Positions 58,991 to 64,000 of a DNA stretch of 64,000 nucleotides are shown piece by piece; position 1 is the first letter of the stretch; each line of letters begins with the position of its first letter. Below the pieces are notes generated by a model that saw only the letters and a program-made list of their open reading frames with translations, ran no database searches and had not been told where the DNA came from. Source of the stretch: Cinclus cinclus (taxonomy: Eukaryota > Chordata > Aves > Passeriformes > Cinclidae); contig NC_085059.1 of the NCBI RefSeq assembly GCF_963662255.1, forward strand, positions 5,117,234-5,181,233, written 5' to 3'. The position numbers and the translations under genes were made by a program.

Positions 58991-61462
58991 CTGAGCTGCT
59001 CCCGGCTCAGTGGGCACCTCATCCACAATAGCGCTGTCGTCGGGGCTCGGCTTCTCGCAGGACTCGCCGCCCAGAAGCTCCTCCGCTGACAGCACGGGCA
59101 CCGGCGGCGGCGGCGGCGGGGGCCAAGAGGCCTCGGGCACGGCGCGGGCCGGCGCCGCCACGCACAGGTTGTAGGAGTAGGGCAAGGTGCCCTCGCAGAA
59201 GTCGGCCGGGAAGGCGGCGCCGGCCACCGAGAAGCGCTGCGCGCCCAGGCAGCGCAGCACGGCGGGCGGCCCGGCCCGGCGCAGCCGCGCCAGCACGGCC
59301 AGAGCCACGCTCAGCACCAAGAGCGCCGACAGCAGCGCCAGCGCCAGCACCAGGTAGAACTGCAGCTCGGCCGCCGCCGCCTCCTCGGCGCCCGCCGGCC
59401 GCTCGCTCAGCTCCGGCAGCGCCTCCTGCAAGCTCTCGGCCAGCACCACGTGCAGCGTGGCCGTGGCCGACAGCGGCGGCCGCCCGTGGTCCTTCACCAC
59501 GGCCACCACACGCTGCTTGGCCGCGTCCCGCTCGGACACGGCCCGCGCCGTGCGCACCTCGCCGCTGTGCGGCCCCACGCGGAACAGCGCCGGCTCCGAC
59601 GCCTGCACCAGCTCGTACGACAGCCACGCGTTGCGCCCCGCGTCCGCGTCCACCGCCACCACCTTGGCCACCAGGTAGCCGGCCTCGGCCGAGCGCGGCA
59701 CCACCTCGAACGCCGTCGGGGCGGCCGCCGCGGCCCCTCCCGCTGTCGCCGCCGGCCACAGCACCCGCGGCGCGTTGTCGTTGCGGTCCAGCACGAACAC
59801 GCGCACCGTGGCCGTGGAGCTGCGCGCCGGCGCGCCGCCGTCCTGCGCCCGCACCGCCACCGCGAACTCGCGGCACTGCTCGTAGTCCAAGGAGCGCTGC
59901 GCGTACAGCGCGCCGCTCCGCGCCTCCACCGACACGAGCGGCGCCGCGCCCGCCGCGCCCGCGCTGCCGCCCGCCAGCCAGTAGCTCACGCGCCCGTTGG
60001 CGCCCGCGTCCGCGTCCCGCGCCTGCACGCGCAGCACCAGCGCGCCCGCCGCGTTGTTCTCCGCCACGTACGCGCTGTACGCCGCCTCCTCGAACACCGG
60101 CGCGTTGTCGTTCACGTCCGACACCTCCAGCGCCAGCTCCCTGCTGCTCCGCAGCGCCGGCCTGCCCCGGTCGCGGGCCACCACCGTCACGCGGTGCTCG
60201 GACGCCTGCTCGCGGTCCAGCGCGCTCGCCGTCACCACCTTGTACGAGCCGCCCGCCGACGCCACGATCGACAGCGGCGCCTCGCCCGACAGCTCGCACC
60301 ACACCTGACCGTTCTCCCCCGAGTCTGGGTCGTTCACATTCAGCACGGCTACCACGGTGCCGACTGGTGCGTCCTCGGGCACTGGACTCGAGAGGGACAA
60401 AATTGTGATCTCGGGCGCGTTGTCATTCACATCCAGGACCTCCACCACCACCTTGCACTGAGCCACCAGACCGCCACCGTCCCTTGCCTCCACCAGTAAT
60501 GTATAGCCTCTCGTGTCCTCGAAGTCCAAAGCCTCTTTCAGCGTGATCATTCCGGTCTCCGTGTCCATTATAAACTTCTGAAGCACCTTGGCAGGCATTT
60601 TTCCGAAGCCGTAAGTTATGCGAGCATTGCTGCCGCTGTCGGCGTCGGAGGCGGAGACGTTTAACACTCTCGACCCCGGGGCAGCGTCCTCCCGCAATCT
60701 GGCACGGTACCCATCCTGCCCGAACACGGGTGGATTGTCGTTGGCGTCTGTCACATTGACGAGAATCTTGACAGTTCCGGATCTAACTGGATCTCCGGCA
60801 TCGACCGCCGTTAGTACCAGCTCAAAAGAGCTCTGCTTCTCCCGGTCCAACGCTTTCTCCAGCACTAATTCGGGCTGCTTACTTCCATCAGGGCTCTCCT
60901 TCATGACCAGAGAGAAAGACGGGGTGCTGGTGAGTCGGTAAGTCAGCTGCGAATTGCTCCCTGAGTCAAAGTCTTGGGCACCCTCCAGGGGAAAACGAGC
61001 ACCGGCGGGAGTCCATTCCCCTATATCAAATTTAAGAACAGCGTTGCTAAAGGTCGGGGAGTTGTCATTCACGTCCTCGATGGACACCTCAATGTGGAAA
61101 ACGTTCAGCGGGTTGTGCACCAGAGCCTCGAAGCTGACGGAGCAGGTCGGAGCTGCGCCGCACATCTCCTCCCGGTCCAGCCGCTCATTCACGTACAGGT
61201 TCCCGTTCTCCTCATTCACCGTGAAGTATTTCAGCTGCTTCTTGCCGCCAGACGCCACCTGCAGCTTGCGCGCCGGCAGCTCGTCCGCGCTGAGCCCCAG
61301 GTCCCGCGCCAGCGGCCCCACGAGCGAGCCTCTGCCCAGCTCCTCGGGGATGGCGTAGCGGACCCGCTCGGCCGCCGCCCGCCACCACAGGCACAGCAGC
61401 ACCGCGGCCGGCAGCGCTCGCCCGCCGCCCGTGCCGAGCCTCCGCCCGAGCCTCACCGCCAT
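58991..61462 (-). CDS. PCDHGB: PCDHGB-type protocadherin variable exon GB6
   Basis: This 824-codon gamma-B exon starts at the ATG 61460-61462. It is nearly identical to GB4 in EC1-EC3 and shares its distal tail (CEKPSPDDSAIVDEVPTEPG), donor GTCTGT (58985-58990) and downstream flank. It has the usual seven prolines where GB4 has five. Tyr90 replaces Cys90 in EC1 (codon 61193-61195). The CX5C loop at C101-C107 is intact, so losing the extra Cys need not harm folding. One EC2 residue is Lys where GB4 has Asn. Its upstream flank beyond 61874 is not that of GB4. It is the 5'-most protocadherin exon seen; nothing protocadherin-like follows to 64000. Confidence 0.95.
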
Positions 61463-61758
61463 TCTCCGCCGCCACAGCTCGCCGCGCCGCTGCCTCCCGC
61501 CGCTGCCCCGCCGCTCCCTTCCGGCCGCTCTCGCCGCACACCGCACGGATCGCCGAAAGGCAGCGCGGCGAGGCCGCTCGGGCCGCACTCGGACGCCGCT
61601 GCTGCCCGCCTCTCTCCGCCTCTCTCCGCCGCTTTCCGCCGCCTCTTGCCGCTGCCGCCGGTGCCGCTGCCGCTGTGGCCGGCGCCGGGCGAGCGAGCAG
61701 CCTGCGGGGGCAGGACGCTGCGGCGGCGGCGGCGGCGGCTCCAGCGCCGCTCGGCGGC

Positions 61759-61774
61759 GGCCAACAGCGACACC
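61759..61774 (-). promoter_or_regulatory. CGCT-box-like conserved sequence element of GB6 promoter
   Basis: The transcribed strand reads GGTGTCGCTGTTGGCC about 300 bases upstream of the ATG in the GB-shared flank 61463-61874. Confidence 0.65.
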
Positions 61775-61874
61775 CGGAGGCGCCGCCGCGCCGCTGCAGC
61801 CGCCGGATGGCCGCGCTCAAGGGGGCCCGGCTTTGGGCGGGGCTCAGCGCCTGAGCCGGCTCTGGCCTCTCTCC

Positions 61875-64000
61875 CAACTCCTAAAAACCAAGCGAAGAAG
61901 CGCTTTATTCGTGTTCATTTCCTTGCCGCTATTTGACCGCACAAACAACTCAAGCTAAAGCAAAGATTTATCTCTGTATGCTAAGAGACAAGAATCAGAT
62001 TTGCATTTTTGTTTGTATTCAAGTAATTCTCTTGTTGCTCCTCCCCGTACGTGAAGGGCTGAAAATGGGAACTCCCAAAGCCAAAATGAGATCTCATAGG
62101 ACCAAAAAGCTGCCTGCGTGTTAATGGACGTTGATCAATCACTGTGTCCACCTCTGTGCGATAAAGAGTATGTTAGGAGGTGGTTTTGCCGGTTCAGACT
62201 ACAGACATTTGGTTCAGTGAGCACACACAGGCCTAGGAAACCCTTTCCCATTTACAGCCCTAAATGTCACAGGTGTCTGTGCCGACTGCACCTGTTCTTG
62301 GACAAATGGAACAGACCTGACCTTCCACATTAGACCAAATAAAACAAGGTAGCTCATGACCACTAGTAGTGTCGGAATTAGAAACCAACAGAGATGTACG
62401 GGTCAGGTGCAATGACATTTCTTAGGTTCATGTGATCGAGCAGGAGCTGCTCAAATTGCATTGTACTTCGTCTCAACGTTAGAGTCCTCCAACCAATCAT
62501 ATAGATTTGGCAGATTCAGCTCTGACCTTCTCATCATTTGGAGAATCATATCCTGGACAATAGTGCACTATGATCTCACCAATAGTTGAAGTACATTTGC
62601 CTGCAGAGCAAGATTCTGAAAAGAAGCAGCAGAATTCTCACACCTCCTGGCTCTCACAACTGCTGTAGCATGAGCAAGAGGCACTAACACACAACACATT
62701 GATAAACAAACACTTGCATTTTATGACCCGTATTAATCTTACTTGATTGGCAAAACGTGTCAGGAGAGGATAATGCAGTATGGATGTCTTTAGAAAATCA
62801 TTCCAGGAAAATGGATGGGATCAGATTTGTAGGCCTCTTTTAGCAGCTAGGACAGATGAAATATTTACTCGCTTTTTAAAGTCGTTTCAAACGACACCAC
62901 AGTGACCTCTTCCACCCACGCTGTCTCTGGACAGACAGAACACTTCTCCCTGTAGTACTATCACAAAACAGGATAACTTTGCAGAGAGACACCATTGGAA
63001 GAAGAGTTGCACACAAGGCTTCTCAAAACCAGGCAAGCATGCAGAGATTATCCTGCACATCCCAGTTCTTTGAACAAATGTAAAATGTAGTAAAGAGCAG
63101 AACTGATCCGCAGATCAATCAAAGAGCCAGTCTTCAAAGCATCACCTCAAAGGCAACATCACATTTCTTCAGCACGTGAGCTTCTTAAAAGGTACATGAC
63201 TCTGCCACTTCTCATGAAAAAACTGCTGCACCTGCACCATGCCCCTTTGAATGGAAAGCATGTGACAGCAGAAAATAAAACACTTTTATTTAGAGAAGGC
63301 CGGCAACAAACGCTGCTCATGCCACATCTCCACCAGTACTCCTCACACACAGCACCCCCAAGATTCTCCACACACACTTCACAGCTCCCATGGCTATCAT
63401 GCATCTTCCAACTCAGCAGATGGACTCTACTGGAAGAGAAGGTGCACAGACAACCTCTCCTTACCCTGCTTCATATTTCATTTCGTGCCATGGGTACGTG
63501 ACAAGCAAGAGCATTTCTTCAATTCCTATCTCTGCAAGTGTTCCCTAAGAGAACAAGTGAGGGAAGAAGTTTTCACCTGCACACCTTCCTCTGCCACATG
63601 ATCAGGCAGACTAGGCACGGATTTCAGATATTTAGTGGGTAATAAGTACCCAGTTAGCTCCTCCTAAATACCTCCAGGTACAGCATTTGCCATGGGGCCA
63701 TCACTCAGTTATCTGTTTAAAAAAGCAGAATAACCTACAAAAACACAACCAAGGAAAAAATTAACACTGTGGGATATTGCAAATGTGCACCAAACAATGA
63801 AAGAAGCAAATAAATAACAGCCCCTGTGCCATTTAACCGGCCTTCACAGCCAGCTCTCAGAACACTCCTCCCTAACCTGTCACAATTTCCATTGGGTTTT
63901 TAACCCCATAACTGGCAAGTACACGGAAGCAAAAGGCCAGTGTCCCGCACAAAATACCTCTAACCTGCACCAGGATGGGGCCATGGGCGTTTACCTGAAA
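61875..64000. other. Spacer upstream of GB6 to window end
   Basis: AT-rich DNA with no supported gene. It contains a diverged shared spacer element (about 62885-63090), and a stretch at 63600-63690 resembling 7425-7500 in the GB1-GA1 spacer. The next exon would be expected beyond base 64000. Confidence 0.55.
62885..63090. repeat. Diverged paralogous spacer element, copy upstream of GB6
   Basis: It shares CACCACAGTG, GCTGTCTCTGGACAGACAGA, GAGACACCATTGGAAGAAG and the following AGTTCTTTGAAC-type end with the other spacer copies, in the same order. Confidence 0.5.

Larger units (their letters stand above)
48338..61874. repeat. Large duplicated block B, copy 2
   Basis: This copy of 22751-36281 includes the 5' part of GB5, the spacer, GA5, the relic exon and GB6 with its proximal 5' flank. 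It joins directly to block A copy 2 inside GB5, whereas in copy 1 the two blocks are 18,597 bp apart. Confidence 0.93.

Overview
The window is a stretch of a vertebrate clustered protocadherin-gamma (PCDHG) locus, most likely from a bird. Twelve large, intronless 'variable' exons lie on the minus strand and strictly alternate between PCDHGA-type and PCDHGB-type. Each is about 2.46 kb (820-824 codons) and encodes a signal peptide, six cadherin ectodomains (EC1-EC6), one membrane helix and a short cytoplasmic segment. Each complete one ends at a GT splice donor in phase 0 rather than at a stop codon. This is the PCDHG design, in which a variable exon chosen by its own promoter is spliced to shared constant exons. 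No constant exon, C-type exon or alpha/beta exon is visible; by orientation the constant exons should lie to the left of base 1. The bird assignment is an inference from a degraded CR1 LINE reverse-transcriptase fragment (about 37.26-37.89 kb), a possible avian-type LTR (about 36.6-37.2 kb), and GC-rich exons set in AT-rich spacers.

Layout, left to right (transcription runs right to left): GA0 (1-682, cut by the window edge), GB1 (2814-5285), GA1 (8889-11351), GB2 (12762-15230), GA2 (17459-19918), GB3 (21411-23882), GA3 (28529-30991), GB4 (33404-35869), GA4 (42404-44866), GB5 (46998-49469), GA5 (54116-56578), GB6 (58991-61462). These labels are local to this report, not orthologue numbers. 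Every exon has a promoter motif 210-300 bases upstream of its ATG with core CGCTGTTGRCC, which fits the CGCT-box conserved sequence element of clustered Pcdh promoters. Two variants occur, in GA0 and GB2.

The most striking feature is large near-identical duplication, spacers included. Bases 1-4153 recur at 44185-48337 (offset 44,184) and bases 22751-36281 recur at 48338-61874 (offset 25,587, then 25,593 after a 6-bp indel). GB5 is therefore a chimera, with a GB1-like 3' part and a GB3-like 5' part. The second unit equals the first with 18,597 bp (GA1, GB2, GA2 and one GB equivalent) removed between GB1 and GB3. This fits either unequal crossing-over between PCDHGB exons or two haplotypes placed end to end by the assembler; sequence alone cannot decide.

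A second layer is exon homogenisation. All GB exons share an almost identical tract covering EC5, EC6, the membrane helix and the proximal tail, and all GA exons share an equivalent tract. Diversity is kept mainly in EC1-EC4, the trans-recognition region. A relic of a lost GB exon end (about 32.72-32.85 kb, copied at about 58.31-58.43 kb) and ancient shared sequences in the GA-to-GB spacers show that the array has grown and shrunk by repeated GA-GB unit duplication.
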